From positions 4,464,001 to 4,528,000 of the forward strand of contig NZ_AP027043.1 in the NCBI RefSeq assembly GCF_027924665.1: a stretch of 64,000 bases of DNA, written 5' to 3'. Within the stretch, counting starts at the first letter, position 1; each line of letters opens with the position of its first letter. A model generated the notes under the pieces. It was not told where the DNA came from. It saw nothing but the letters and a program-made list of their open reading frames with translations, and did not search any database. Source of the stretch: Flavobacterium sp. GSB-24. GTDB lineage: Bacteria > Bacteroidota > Bacteroidia > Flavobacteriales > Flavobacteriaceae. The translations under genes were made by a program, and so were the position numbers. This document shows positions 49,154 to 57,645 of this stretch, piece by piece.

Positions 49154-49171
49154 TTTTCATACTATAAAAAA

Positions 49172-50356
49172 ATGAAAAGAATATTCATAACAGGGTTTGC
49201 TTTGTTGGCATTATTTCAGACAAAAGCACAAAATGTTCCTACTGATTCTATTAGTTATAAAAGCAAAAAATTAAAGCTGGAAGAAGTAAATCTGGTTTCC
49301 AGTTATTATAAACAGGATGGAGATAATTCTGCCGTTACTGGAGGTATTGGTTCTGAGCACCTTACAGATATAGCAAATACTATTGATGTAAAATTAGTAA
49401 AATACGGAGAAACTGGAATTAAGCACACTTTTGATATCGAAGCTGGTATAGATCACTATACCTCAGCATCATCAGATATGATTGATTTGAGTGCCAATTC
49501 ATCTGCATCATCTTCAGACAACCGCTTCTATCCTTCGTTGACTTATTTGAGAGAGAATGAAGAAAAAGGAAGAACATTGGGAATTGGAGTTTCATCATCA
49601 ACGGAGTTTGACTACCAGTCCTTTGGAGGAAACATCAGCTTCTCACAAAAAACAAAAGACAGAAACGGAGAATTTACAGCTAAATTTCAGACCTTTATAG
49701 ATCAGTTAAAATTAATTGAACCAGTCGAGCTCCGCCCTCCAGGCCAGGAAGGCTATGGCAGCGCCAACCGTAATACTTTTGCAGGAACTTTAAGCTACTC
49801 GCAGGTTGTAAACAAGAACCTGCAGGTAATGCTTGTAGGAGATGTAATCAGCCAAAATGGATACTTAAGCCTTCCTTTTCATAGAGTTTATTTTGTAGAT
49901 GGCTCGGTGCATCAGGAAAAAATGCCGGATACCAGATTCAAAATTCCATTGGGAATCAGAGCCAGTTATTTCTTGGGAGACAATATAATTATTCGTGCTT
50001 ATTACAGATATTATACTGACGATTGGAGCTTAAAAGCGCATACTGCCGATATTGAAATTCCTGTGAAATTAACCCAGGCTTTTTCAGTCAGTCCTTTTTA
50101 TAGATATTATACACAAACAGGAACTAAATATTTTAAACCATACGGAGAACATACTGCAGCTGATGAATATTACACCAGCAATTATGATTTATCTAAGTTT
50201 AACAGTAGTTTCTTTGGAATGGGAATGAAATTTACGCCTCTAAACGGAATTTTTGGACTTAAACACTGGAATACATTAGAACTCCGTTACGGGCATTATA
50301 CTAGAACTACTAATATGACTTCGGATATTATCAGCATTAATATAAAATACAAATAA
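49172..50356 (+). CDS. DUF3570 outer membrane protein
   Basis: 394 residues with a signal peptide (MKRIFITGFALLALFQTKAQ) and a long series of amphipathic strands ending in HWNTLELRYGHYTRTTNM...ISINIKYK, as expected for a beta-barrel. It belongs to DUF3570, which co-occurs with DUF4266 and ApbE. It may be an outer membrane porin or redox conduit for the flavinylated partner. Starts 18 bases after DUF4266 and closes the operon. Confidence 0.88.
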   Translation: MKRIFITGFALLALFQTKAQNVPTDSISYKSKKLKLEEVNLVSSYYKQDGDNSAVTGGIGSEHLTDIANTIDVKLVKYGETGIKHTFDIEAGIDHYTSASSDMIDLSANSSASSSDNRFYPSLTYLRENEEKGRTLGIGVSSSTEFDYQSFGGNISFSQKTKDRNGEFTAKFQTFIDQLKLIEPVELRPPGQEGYGSANRNTFAGTLSYSQVVNKNLQVMLVGDVISQNGYLSLPFHRVYFVDGSVHQEKMPDTRFKIPLGIRASYFLGDNIIIRAYYRYYTDDWSLKAHTADIEIPVKLTQAFSVSPFYRYYTQTGTKYFKPYGEHTAADEYYTSNYDLSKFNSSFFGMGMKFTPLNGIFGLKHWNTLELRYGHYTRTTNMTSDIISINIKYK

Positions 50357-50444
50357 AAGATAATCAACCACTTAAAAAATAAAATAAATTTAGGCACGCT
50401 TCTTGTTTATTCTAAATACAGTAATGAATTAAAAAAATGAAATT

Positions 50445-50906
50445 ATGAAAACTTTAAAATATTTATTGATTGGAATCGTATTCTTTTCTTTTAGTCAATC
50501 TCAAGCACAAGTATCTGTAAATGTAAATATAGGAACTCCTCCTGCATGGGGTCCGGTGGGCTACACAGATGTTCGCTACTATTATCTTCCAGATCTTGAG
50601 ACTTATTATGATGTAAGCACGTCAAATTATGTGTACTTAAACAACGGAAGATGGGTCAGAACAAGAGCGTTGCCTGCTGCCTATAGAAATTATGATCTTT
50701 ACAATGAGTACAAAGTAGTTTTGACAGATTATAGAGGAGACCGTCCTTATGACAATTTTAAAACCCATAAGTTAAAATATGCAAAAGGTTATAAAGGAAA
50801 ACCTCAAAAAACAATTGGTCCAAAACCTGGTAAAGGGAATAATGGACATCACGATAGTGGGAACCATAATGGAAATGGTAAGGGCAAAGGAAATGGGAAA
50901 CATTAA
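50445..50906 (+). CDS. secreted hypothetical protein with Gly/Lys/His-rich tail
   Basis: 153 residues with signal peptide (MKTLKYLLIGIVFFSFSQSQA). The mature part has tyrosine-rich strands (WGPVGYTDVRYYYLPDLETYYD) and a 35-residue end rich in G, K, N and H. The form is common in Flavobacteria; function unknown, with metal or nucleic-acid binding only a guess from composition. It is followed by a strong terminator. Confidence 0.8.
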   Translation: MKTLKYLLIGIVFFSFSQSQAQVSVNVNIGTPPAWGPVGYTDVRYYYLPDLETYYDVSTSNYVYLNNGRWVRTRALPAAYRNYDLYNEYKVVLTDYRGDRPYDNFKTHKLKYAKGYKGKPQKTIGPKPGKGNNGHHDSGNHNGNGKGKGNGKH

Positions 50907-50910
50907 TGCA

Positions 50911-50937
50911 AAAGAGGCTTTGGGGAGCCTCTTTTTT
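50911..50937 (+). terminator. intrinsic terminator
   Basis: A 9-bp perfect stem (50911-50919 with 50926-50934), a 6-base loop and a T-run, directly after the secreted hypothetical gene. Confidence 0.9.
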
Positions 50938-50975
50938 ATATAAAATATCTAGAATATTTATTAGCAACCAAGGAA

Positions 50976-51005
50976 AAAACACTTCATTGTGAAGTGTTTT
51001 TTTTT
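50976..51005. terminator. bidirectional intrinsic terminator
   Basis: A 10-bp perfect stem (50976-50985 with 50991-51000), a 5-base loop and a nine-base T-run on plus; A-run on the other side serves the minus gene at 51032. Confidence 0.9.
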
Positions 51006-51031
51006 GTATAATATGTAAAATTGTAAATCTT

Positions 51032-51355
51032 TTACATCAAAGAAAAAACATTCCATCCACAGAGTACTAAAGAAATTATCATCAAAATTTTGGATGTCTT
51101 TTTTAGATAAGCAGCCTTTTTAGCTTTTGAAAAGATAATCGCCGTTATTGCTAATGAAAATATTTCAATAACTGTTAAAAGAAAAGCATCTTGAATACAT
51201 TCGGGAAACACACTAAGATAAGCTGTCTTGCAATCTTCAAACTCAGTGTAGATTTTGCTTATATATATCCACCAAATTTTATCTAGAACATTAATGGCAA
51301 GCAATAATACTCCCATACTATAAATAATCGTTTTGTATCTAGATTTCATAATCAT
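51032..51355 (-). CDS. small membrane protein, unknown
   Basis: 107 residues with three hydrophobic helices and a basic loop (SKAKKAAYLKKTSK). Start could be 51355 or 51349. Two cysteines (FEDCKTAYLSVFPECIQ) lie in the first periplasmic-side loop. I do not recognise a family. It is separated by a terminator from its plus-strand neighbour. Confidence 0.7.
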   Translation of the reverse strand: MIMKSRYKTIIYSMGVLLLAINVLDKIWWIYISKIYTEFEDCKTAYLSVFPECIQDAFLLTVIEIFSLAITAIIFSKAKKAAYLKKTSKILMIISLVLCGWNVFSLM

Positions 51356-51423
51356 ACGAATTAAGCTTTAGAAAACCTCAAAACTGCACATTGCTGTGAC
51401 AGTAATGAGGCTCCGCTAAAATA

Positions 51424-51897
51424 TTATACAATAGTAGATTCAAATTGTTTAAGGTCTCGGGTATTTTTTTGCACAGCAAGGGCCGAGAACAATCCTAATA
51501 CGAATGACATTCCGAAGAAACCTTTTTCACTCAATAGTAAATTAGCATTCCACAAACCAATTATAAGTAAGACTATAGAGGCAATAGTACTAAACCAGCT
51601 TATACTGTAATATAAGTCGGTTACTGGTATTCCTTCCAGCTTGTCACGCACACTTTTTTGTACTGATATTACAGAAAAAAGACCAAAGAGAAGAATTGTA
51701 AAATAATAGCCTTTTTCGTTATAAGCCATTTCCGAATTGTAAAGACCAATACAATAAGAGGTCATACCAATAATTAATGTCATCCAAGATGCTCCCACAA
51801 AGGCAGCGCTCGGTTTTAACGGATTAAATCCATTGTTTGATTTTGCATTTTTTGATTCTGAATTGTTGTTTGATTCATTTGATTTTAGCGGTTCCAT
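51424..51897 (-). CDS. yiaA: YiaA/YiaB-type inner membrane protein
   Basis: 157 residues. After a polar Asn/Ser-rich N-terminus of 24 residues come two copies of a two-helix unit (LYNSEMAYNEKGYYFTILLFGLFSVISVQKSVRD and LWNANLLLSEKGFFGMSFVLGLFSALAVQKNTRD), which is the yiaA/B two-helix domain. Role unknown. No operon partner. Confidence 0.88.
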   Translation of the reverse strand: MEPLKSNESNNNSESKNAKSNNGFNPLKPSAAFVGASWMTLIIGMTSYCIGLYNSEMAYNEKGYYFTILLFGLFSVISVQKSVRDKLEGIPVTDLYYSISWFSTIASIVLLIIGLWNANLLLSEKGFFGMSFVLGLFSALAVQKNTRDLKQFESTIV

Positions 51898-52023
51898 AAT
51901 TTTATGTTTTATAATTATGAGACAAATTTCAGGATGAAGCAGGAGTTATCAAAATCAATTTCCATATAAAACTGACGATATAAAATACATTTTATTATTT
52001 TTACCTCAATAAAAATCTTATTT

Positions 52024-53532
52024 ATGAATGCACTCCAAGAAATATCAAACATAATGAATGAGAATGATAAAAAGGCATTCATACAGTATTTATCAAGAAA
52101 AAACAAGCGAAAAGATGCAGGTAATATCGCTTTATTTAATTCTTTAAAAACTGACGATATAAAACTTAACAAAAAGAATTCATTAGATACAAAAAGTACA
52201 GATGCGTATCATGCCCTTAGAAAAAGACTTTATGACAACATGATTGACTTCATGGCTAATCGAAGTTTTGAAAATGATACTTCACAAGAAAATGCAATAC
52301 TTCGTCTTATTGTTGTGAGCCGCCTATTTTTTGAACATAAACTCGAAAAAACGGCTTTCAAATGTTTGGCAAAGGCTGAAGAAATTGCAGTCAACTTGGA
52401 ACATTTTAGTCTGCTTAATGAAATATATCTGACTCAGATACAGTTTGCCCACTTCGATCTGTCACAGCCAATTGAAAAAATAATACAGAATTTCAAAGCA
52501 AATAAAAAACAGCTCGAATACGAAGAACAGCTTAATTTGGGCTATGCTGTTTTGCGACGCGAACTGGCTGCTATTTATCATGAAAGCCGGATTGTAGACT
52601 TCCAGGCGCTTATAAAAAACACTATTGAAACATACGGAATTTCTTTAAAACAAGGATTAACTTTTAAATCTCTTTACCAGATCTTATTCATTGCCAATGA
52701 GTATGCTTCTATAAACAACAATTTCTCGCTTATACAGCCATTTGTTCTTAAGAGCTATCGCTTCATTAGTAAAAAAGCAGATTTGACAAATAAGCATTTG
52801 TACTATCATATCTACATATTATATTTTATAGCGAACTTCTATTTTAGAAATGGTCAATTTAAAGAATCTTTAAGCTATTTGAATTCGTTGTTTACACAAC
52901 TGAATAATCAGTCTGGTAAGTATTATCAGCGTTTTTGCCTGAGATATTTTTTACTGCTTTCTTTCAATGAAAATTATCTTGGAAATTTTCAAAAAGCGAT
53001 AGAGACTGCCGAGAAGTCTTTAACTTTAAATAAAAAGACAGATCCTAATGACAGTAACGATATTCGTTTGATGCTGATCGTTTTTTATATACAGCAAAAT
53101 GCAGGACGTAATGCCGTAAAAGAAATGGCAAAACTAAACCATACCGACAGCTGGTACGAAAAAAAAATGGGAATGGACTGGACAATCAAAAAGTGTCTTG
53201 TAGAAATCTTGCTTCATGTACAGGAAGAAAATACAGAACTGGCAATATCGCGTATAAAAAGTTTTAAACGCCGTTACAAAAAATATCTTTTAACGGTAAA
53301 TGAAGAGCGAGTTGTGCAGTATCTCTTATTTGTAGAACAATATGTACTGAAACCAGAAATTATAAAAACTGAAAAATTTCAAAAAACAATTGAAGATTTT
53401 ATCATTACATCTCAAAACGGACCTAAGGATATTTTGATCATGAGCTTTTTGGCATGGCTGCTCGCAAAAGTACGACAGAAGCCTATTTATGAGACAACTT
53501 TAAATCTTTTAACTACCTATTTTCCTGCCTGA
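52024..53532 (+). CDS. TPR-like helical protein, unknown
   Basis: 502 residues, no signal peptide or membrane helix. Nearly all helical with repeats reminiscent of TPR (for example FYFRNGQFKESLSYLNSLF and NYLGNFQKAIETAEKSLTLNKK). The N-terminus NALQEISNIMNENDKKAFIQYLSRKNKRKD is typical of a flavobacterial family with no known role. It starts 126 bases from the divergent YiaA gene. Confidence 0.8.
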   Translation: MNALQEISNIMNENDKKAFIQYLSRKNKRKDAGNIALFNSLKTDDIKLNKKNSLDTKSTDAYHALRKRLYDNMIDFMANRSFENDTSQENAILRLIVVSRLFFEHKLEKTAFKCLAKAEEIAVNLEHFSLLNEIYLTQIQFAHFDLSQPIEKIIQNFKANKKQLEYEEQLNLGYAVLRRELAAIYHESRIVDFQALIKNTIETYGISLKQGLTFKSLYQILFIANEYASINNNFSLIQPFVLKSYRFISKKADLTNKHLYYHIYILYFIANFYFRNGQFKESLSYLNSLFTQLNNQSGKYYQRFCLRYFLLLSFNENYLGNFQKAIETAEKSLTLNKKTDPNDSNDIRLMLIVFYIQQNAGRNAVKEMAKLNHTDSWYEKKMGMDWTIKKCLVEILLHVQEENTELAISRIKSFKRRYKKYLLTVNEERVVQYLLFVEQYVLKPEIIKTEKFQKTIEDFIITSQNGPKDILIMSFLAWLLAKVRQKPIYETTLNLLTTYFPA

Positions 53533-53602
53533 ATTTTCGATCAAGTAATCGTAATTTTGATTCTCTAGTATTTGATGATTTTTTGTTTATTTACAAAAAA
53601 CA

Positions 53603-53630
53603 AACCTGCAGCAAGCAACTGCTGCAGGTT
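53603..53630 (-). terminator. intrinsic terminator for the minus-strand lipoprotein gene
   Basis: A 10-bp perfect stem (53603-53612 with 53621-53630), 8-base loop, and a T-rich run on the minus strand. It also lies after the TPR-like gene, where the T-run is weak. Confidence 0.8.
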
Positions 53631-53656
53631 CAACATTAAGTAATCAACCAGGGCAG

Positions 53657-53950
53657 TTATTTACTGCCTTTACTATTAGATGTTGAGTCTGTTTTTACAC
53701 TAGTACTTCCTTTTTGCGTTGTTCCGTCAGATCCAGAACCTGTAGAACCTTCACCAACGGCACCGGTTGTTCCATTTGTACTAGTATTTGTGGTGTCAGA
53801 ATTTGGTCCGACAGTATCAATAGTTGTTTCGGTTGAATCAGCACTATTGGTATAAGTATTATCTTCAGCAGCATTTTCATTCTTTTTACATGAAGAAATG
53901 ACCGCTGCAAATAAGAAGATTAATATCGAGGTTTTGAATATAGTTTTCAT
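53657..53950 (-). CDS. Thr/Ser/Gly-rich small lipoprotein
   Basis: 97 residues: lipoprotein signal (FLFAAVISSCKK), then about 75 residues almost wholly T, S, G, N and D, so disordered. Such Flavobacterium lipoproteins have no known role. The low complexity means codon frame is the main support, together with the terminator downstream. Confidence 0.75.
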   Translation of the reverse strand: MKTIFKTSILIFLFAAVISSCKKNENAAEDNTYTNSADSTETTIDTVGPNSDTTNTSTNGTTGAVGEGSTGSGSDGTTQKGSTSVKTDSTSNSKGSK

Positions 53951-54067
53951 AATTTTTATTTTTTAGTTATTATTCAAAGTTATTTCTCCACACTCTTTTA
54001 TTGTTACATTATCGATCTCTAGATTTTATATATTTCATACATATATCTGAAAATCAAACAACAAACA

Positions 54068-56254
54068 CTATAAAATTATTTTTACAGAAGAATCTCCATT
54101 TATTTTGTACTCTGCTAAAGTTTTGGATTTAGATTCAGGTTCGATTTTTTTCTTATTTTGGAAAACTTCAAAATCGATTTTACTTTTCTCATTTAGTAGA
54201 ATTTTAAAATTGCATTCGAAATCCGCATTTCCTAAAACTTTAAATGTTATTGTTTTTTTTACTTTTTTAAAATTTACAATTGGATAATCTGTAAAAATTA
54301 AAAAGTCTTCATTTCTTACTTGATGATATTGTCTTGTCATGACTCCAAAACCCACGCCAGCTCCATAAACTTCCTGCCCTACCTGTCCGCTTTTTTCCCA
54401 TCCATTATAAAGATCTTCTAGCGGAATCCAAAATGTTTTGCCTATTTCGCCTGTTTTAGCTTCGTCTGAAACCATCTCAGGAGGAAGTTTGGTTGGATAA
54501 TAATAAGGAAATCTGCTGATAGCATATTTTAAGAATTCTGGAATAAGAATTTTTAATGCAGGTTCAAGATCTATCGATTCGGCCTGTATTAAATATTCTG
54601 ATAGCGCTGCGTATACTTCCATTTCTTCGTATGCGGCAGTATAAGGTGCTTCGTTAAGAGGAAAAACAGAAAAGTAATTTGGGTAATTTTTCCCAAATCC
54701 GTATTGGCAATCCCATATCTGCATATTTTTGAAAAGACAAGCCAGACAAGCGTAACTTAAATCCAGGTATTCTTTTTTGTTCGTAATTTTATATAATTCT
54801 AAAAGTGCTCCAGCAGAAAAAGCGGTATTATTGGCTTGATAAAAAATACTAAATCCACAGCCTATGAGTTTCTTAACTGCTTTTTCAGCTTCATTTAGAT
54901 AACGTTTCTCCTTTGTCAAGCGATACAACAGCAACATTAAATGTGCATATGATCCCGGCACATCCTTTTCCCCTCCCTCTCCAGGAGCAGTTTCCTTTTT
55001 AACAACTTCAAGAGTATCCATTTTATAAAATACCGGCCATTCATAATCAAAATGATGCGCAACCTTAATGGCAAATTCAACAGATTTTAAAACGAGATCT
55101 TCTGCTTTTTTTTCGCCATTCAAAGCGAGTCTTGTCAAATTCATGAGAGGATGATGCAGGTACCAGGAATCCATTACCATTTCCTTCTTTTGTTCTTCTG
55201 ACTTATCAAGTTCTTCAATAAGTTCTGGAAGCCATCTGTTTATTGTCTTTATTTTAGGATCATAAAACGAATCTATTCCTTCGAGCAAATCATTATAAAC
55301 TGGATGTGTTTCTCCGTACCAGAGGGTTAATTCATTAAGAGGCATTAATACGGCGAGCTGAACCATAACTTCTGCCGGAGTATCGTAATCGCACAAATAA
55401 GCATTTAAAAAAGAGTTTCCTTTTGTCTGAGTCCAAGATCCTTTATTATGATACAACTCGTCCAGACAATTTTGGGTAATTTCAGGCCAGTTGTGATAAA
55501 TGATTTCAGGATGTGGTAAAACGCAATAAACATCTGCCAAATTTCTAATAAACTCTTGTGTTTCTTGTATTTCATTTTCAATTGTATCTTCAGAAAATAA
55601 AACATAGGCATCTGATATTACATAGGCTTTATCTGAAGGCAAAGGTTTTTCTTCTGTTATTGGTAATTGAAAACCAATTTCAGGCCAGCTTCCGCCAACA
55701 GTATTTTCTAATGATGTTTCTGTTGCCTCACAATATTCGCTTATAGAGCCCAAATCTTGAAAGTAAAAAAAAGAACCTCCTTTTGGTTTGGTCATACTTG
55801 CAAAAAGTAGTCCAGACCTTGAACCTATTTGATTGGTATGGATGGTTCCATTTGTATTGGCAACATTTCCACTTTGGGTTACAGGAATTATATCTCTTGG
55901 CCAAAATGGAATCATAAAAGGCTGATTAGCTTTAAATGTAGTTTTATAATGAAGTAAAGTTTTATCAGAATTCGGAAAAGAAATAGCTGTGCTGTAAGTG
56001 CCCAGTTTTGTTTCTAAATTAATTATGAGTATTTCCTCGTCATCAAATAGATTTGTGACTTCAAAACAACTATTCATAGCAAATGCGGCACGAAAGGCCA
56101 TCTTTACCTGATTTGGCCAAATCACCAAAATCCATAATGAATCGCCTGTATTATAAACTTGGAAAAAATAGTTATGAAATTCCTTTTCCCATATTAAAAC
56201 GCTGTTTTCTAAATCGGCCTGCACTGTGGCTGCCCATGGTGAAATTGTATGCAT
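54068..56254 (-). CDS. unrecognised 728-aa protein, possible alpha/alpha-toroid glycan enzyme
   Basis: 728 residues without signal peptide. The N-terminal 220 residues are beta-rich and W/F-rich; the middle (about 230-620) looks like a six-helix-hairpin barrel with paired acidic and aromatic motifs (WETDSWYLHHPLMNLTRLAL-like, PGEGGEKDVPGSYAHLMLLLYRL, IFYQANNTAFSAGALLELY). A short C-terminal beta domain follows. The fold suggests a carbohydrate-active enzyme (hydrolase, lyase or epimerase), but no family could be named. It sits alone, outside the PUL, and its closest neighbours give no clue. Confidence in the gene is high, in the function low. Confidence 0.8.
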   Translation of the reverse strand: MHTISPWAATVQADLENSVLIWEKEFHNYFFQVYNTGDSLWILVIWPNQVKMAFRAAFAMNSCFEVTNLFDDEEILIINLETKLGTYSTAISFPNSDKTLLHYKTTFKANQPFMIPFWPRDIIPVTQSGNVANTNGTIHTNQIGSRSGLLFASMTKPKGGSFFYFQDLGSISEYCEATETSLENTVGGSWPEIGFQLPITEEKPLPSDKAYVISDAYVLFSEDTIENEIQETQEFIRNLADVYCVLPHPEIIYHNWPEITQNCLDELYHNKGSWTQTKGNSFLNAYLCDYDTPAEVMVQLAVLMPLNELTLWYGETHPVYNDLLEGIDSFYDPKIKTINRWLPELIEELDKSEEQKKEMVMDSWYLHHPLMNLTRLALNGEKKAEDLVLKSVEFAIKVAHHFDYEWPVFYKMDTLEVVKKETAPGEGGEKDVPGSYAHLMLLLYRLTKEKRYLNEAEKAVKKLIGCGFSIFYQANNTAFSAGALLELYKITNKKEYLDLSYACLACLFKNMQIWDCQYGFGKNYPNYFSVFPLNEAPYTAAYEEMEVYAALSEYLIQAESIDLEPALKILIPEFLKYAISRFPYYYPTKLPPEMVSDEAKTGEIGKTFWIPLEDLYNGWEKSGQVGQEVYGAGVGFGVMTRQYHQVRNEDFLIFTDYPIVNFKKVKKTITFKVLGNADFECNFKILLNEKSKIDFEVFQNKKKIEPESKSKTLAEYKINGDSSVKIIL

Positions 56255-56312
56255 ACATCATTTGTTTAAGATAGCATTAATGGTAAATTTTGAAATTTTG
56301 TTTAAACAAATA

Positions 56313-56969
56313 TTACTCGCCAGTTTCTGCGTGAGGTGCATCTACAGGTTTTGATTGTGATGAACCTATCTGTCTCAAATAAATAGAAAGTACTATAATT
56401 GCAAATACTGATAAAAATTCGCTCTGCCAATTTTGAAATGATTCAAACCAAAATCTTGAATCGGTAATATATTTTGATGCTGTTTCTAGGGGCATTCCTT
56501 TGAAAGAGAGCTGTTCATTTTCGTCTTTTAAACTTCCATAAAAATGTGCAACGAATGAAAGCGCAAATAATAAAAACAACATAATACTAAGTGAATGCTT
56601 GTAAAGAGCCAAAATAAATCCTCCTTTTTTAACGGGCCAAGGAGCGTCTTTTTTATTGGGAGAAGGTTCACGGTCAACCTCTTCTTCTTTATCAAAATCT
56701 TTAGATTCTGAAGATCCTTTTTGCTGTAAAAAAATAGTTAATACAACAAGAAGCGCCATTTGCAAAAATTCACTTTCCCAATTTTCAAAAGTAGACTCTA
56801 CAAAATGTCCTGTTGAGAAATAAGATAATATAGTAATTGGAGTCACTCCGTTTTCAATAAGATCTTTATTATATTCTTTAAAACCAAAAAGAATCTGCCC
56901 GGCAAACGAAGCAAAAAATAATAATAAGAAACAAATTGAAAGTCCGTTGTTGCGTATAAAAGTTTTCAT
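56313..56969 (-). CDS. DUF6766-like membrane protein with internal duplication
   Basis: 218 residues with four hydrophobic helices, built as two similar halves. Both have a helix pair, a W-S-E-F-L motif (FENWESEFLQMALL and FQNWQSEFLSVFAI) and the end FLQQKGSSESK or YLRQIGSSQSK. It resembles DUF6766, a family of unknown role, by recollection. Its ATG overlaps the stop of the small ORF at 56966-57133, so the two are translationally coupled. Confidence 0.8.
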   Translation of the reverse strand: MKTFIRNNGLSICFLLLFFASFAGQILFGFKEYNKDLIENGVTPITILSYFSTGHFVESTFENWESEFLQMALLVVLTIFLQQKGSSESKDFDKEEEVDREPSPNKKDAPWPVKKGGFILALYKHSLSIMLFLLFALSFVAHFYGSLKDENEQLSFKGMPLETASKYITDSRFWFESFQNWQSEFLSVFAIIVLSIYLRQIGSSQSKPVDAPHAETGE

Positions 56970-57133
56970 AATATGTTCATTTCAGAAAACATTACTGATA
57001 TACCGCCAGCACTTGGCAATTCATAAAACAGTTTTTGTATTGTAGTTATTTTTTTGTGACCAAATAAACTTTCGATATCCTTTTCTTGATAATCATAGAA
57101 AGTGTTCTTATTATATGTTGAATTCATTTTCAT
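56966..57133 (-). CDS. small ORF (55 aa) translationally coupled to the DUF6766-like gene
   Basis: 55 residues, from ATG at 57133 (an internal ATG lies at 57127) to TGA, which overlaps the next start as ATGA. The peptide is polar, with a central KKITTIQKLFYELPSAGGISVMFSE. The coupled overlap and an A-rich ribosome site support a real gene. No family recognised. Confidence 0.6.
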   Translation of the reverse strand: MKMNSTYNKNTFYDYQEKDIESLFGHKKITTIQKLFYELPSAGGISVMFSEMNIL

Positions 57134-57180
57134 AATTTTAGGTGTATTATATTAAACCATAATCCCTCTATCTTCTGCAT

Positions 57181-57351
57181 TTATTCATCTGCTGGTAAAA
57201 GCTGAGATTCCATAAATTTTCCCGTAACAATAGTTCCTTGTTCATCTTCCCATTGGGTAATGACATTTTCTATCAAATCTGGTTCAAAATCTATAATTTT
57301 CATTACTTGATTACCAAATTCCTGCTGTACTTTTTGACCTTTCTTAAACAT
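57181..57351 (-). CDS. small protein resembling YodC/DUF2158
   Basis: 56 residues from ATG at 57351, MFKKGQKVQQEFGNQVMKI..., ending VTGKFMESQLLPADE. An upstream frame that would make it longer starts in AT-rich non-coding sequence. The start KKGQKVQ and the FxxxQL end recall the SH3-like DUF2158/YodC family (KxGDxVxLKSGGP...F...L); the match is loose. Together with the two neighbouring genes on this strand it may form a small stress-linked operon. Confidence 0.6.
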   Translation of the reverse strand: MFKKGQKVQQEFGNQVMKIIDFEPDLIENVITQWEDEQGTIVTGKFMESQLLPADE

Positions 57352-57561
57352 AATCTTAATCCTTATTGTTATACAAAATCTTCTCTTTTCATTATTTAAT
57401 AAATAAATCACAACATGAAAATTCATTTATTTTTCTCAATGTTAAAATTACTTATACTGGCTTTCAGTATTTTACAACATTATAGAGCTTTATTATATTA
57501 TTAAATGATTTATTGAATATCAAGTATTCAAAAATCCCTAAATAAATAGTGCTGCTTTAAA

Positions 57562-57610
57562 AAAAGAAAAGGAAAGCTTAAATAGTTTTAAAGTTTTCCC
57601 TTTCTTTTTA
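57562..57610. terminator. intrinsic terminator after the alcohol dehydrogenase
   Basis: A 19-position stem (57562-57580 with 57592-57610), with one mismatch and one G-U pair, and A/T-runs at both ends. It lies directly downstream of the minus-strand dehydrogenase. Confidence 0.8.
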
Positions 57611-57645
57611 CTTCAATATAAATTACTGCGTGATATAGAGTTGAA

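Noticed and set aside
51915..52172. 85-codon minus-strand frame
   Set aside because: Overlaps the start of the TPR-like gene on the other strand and has no coding character of its own.
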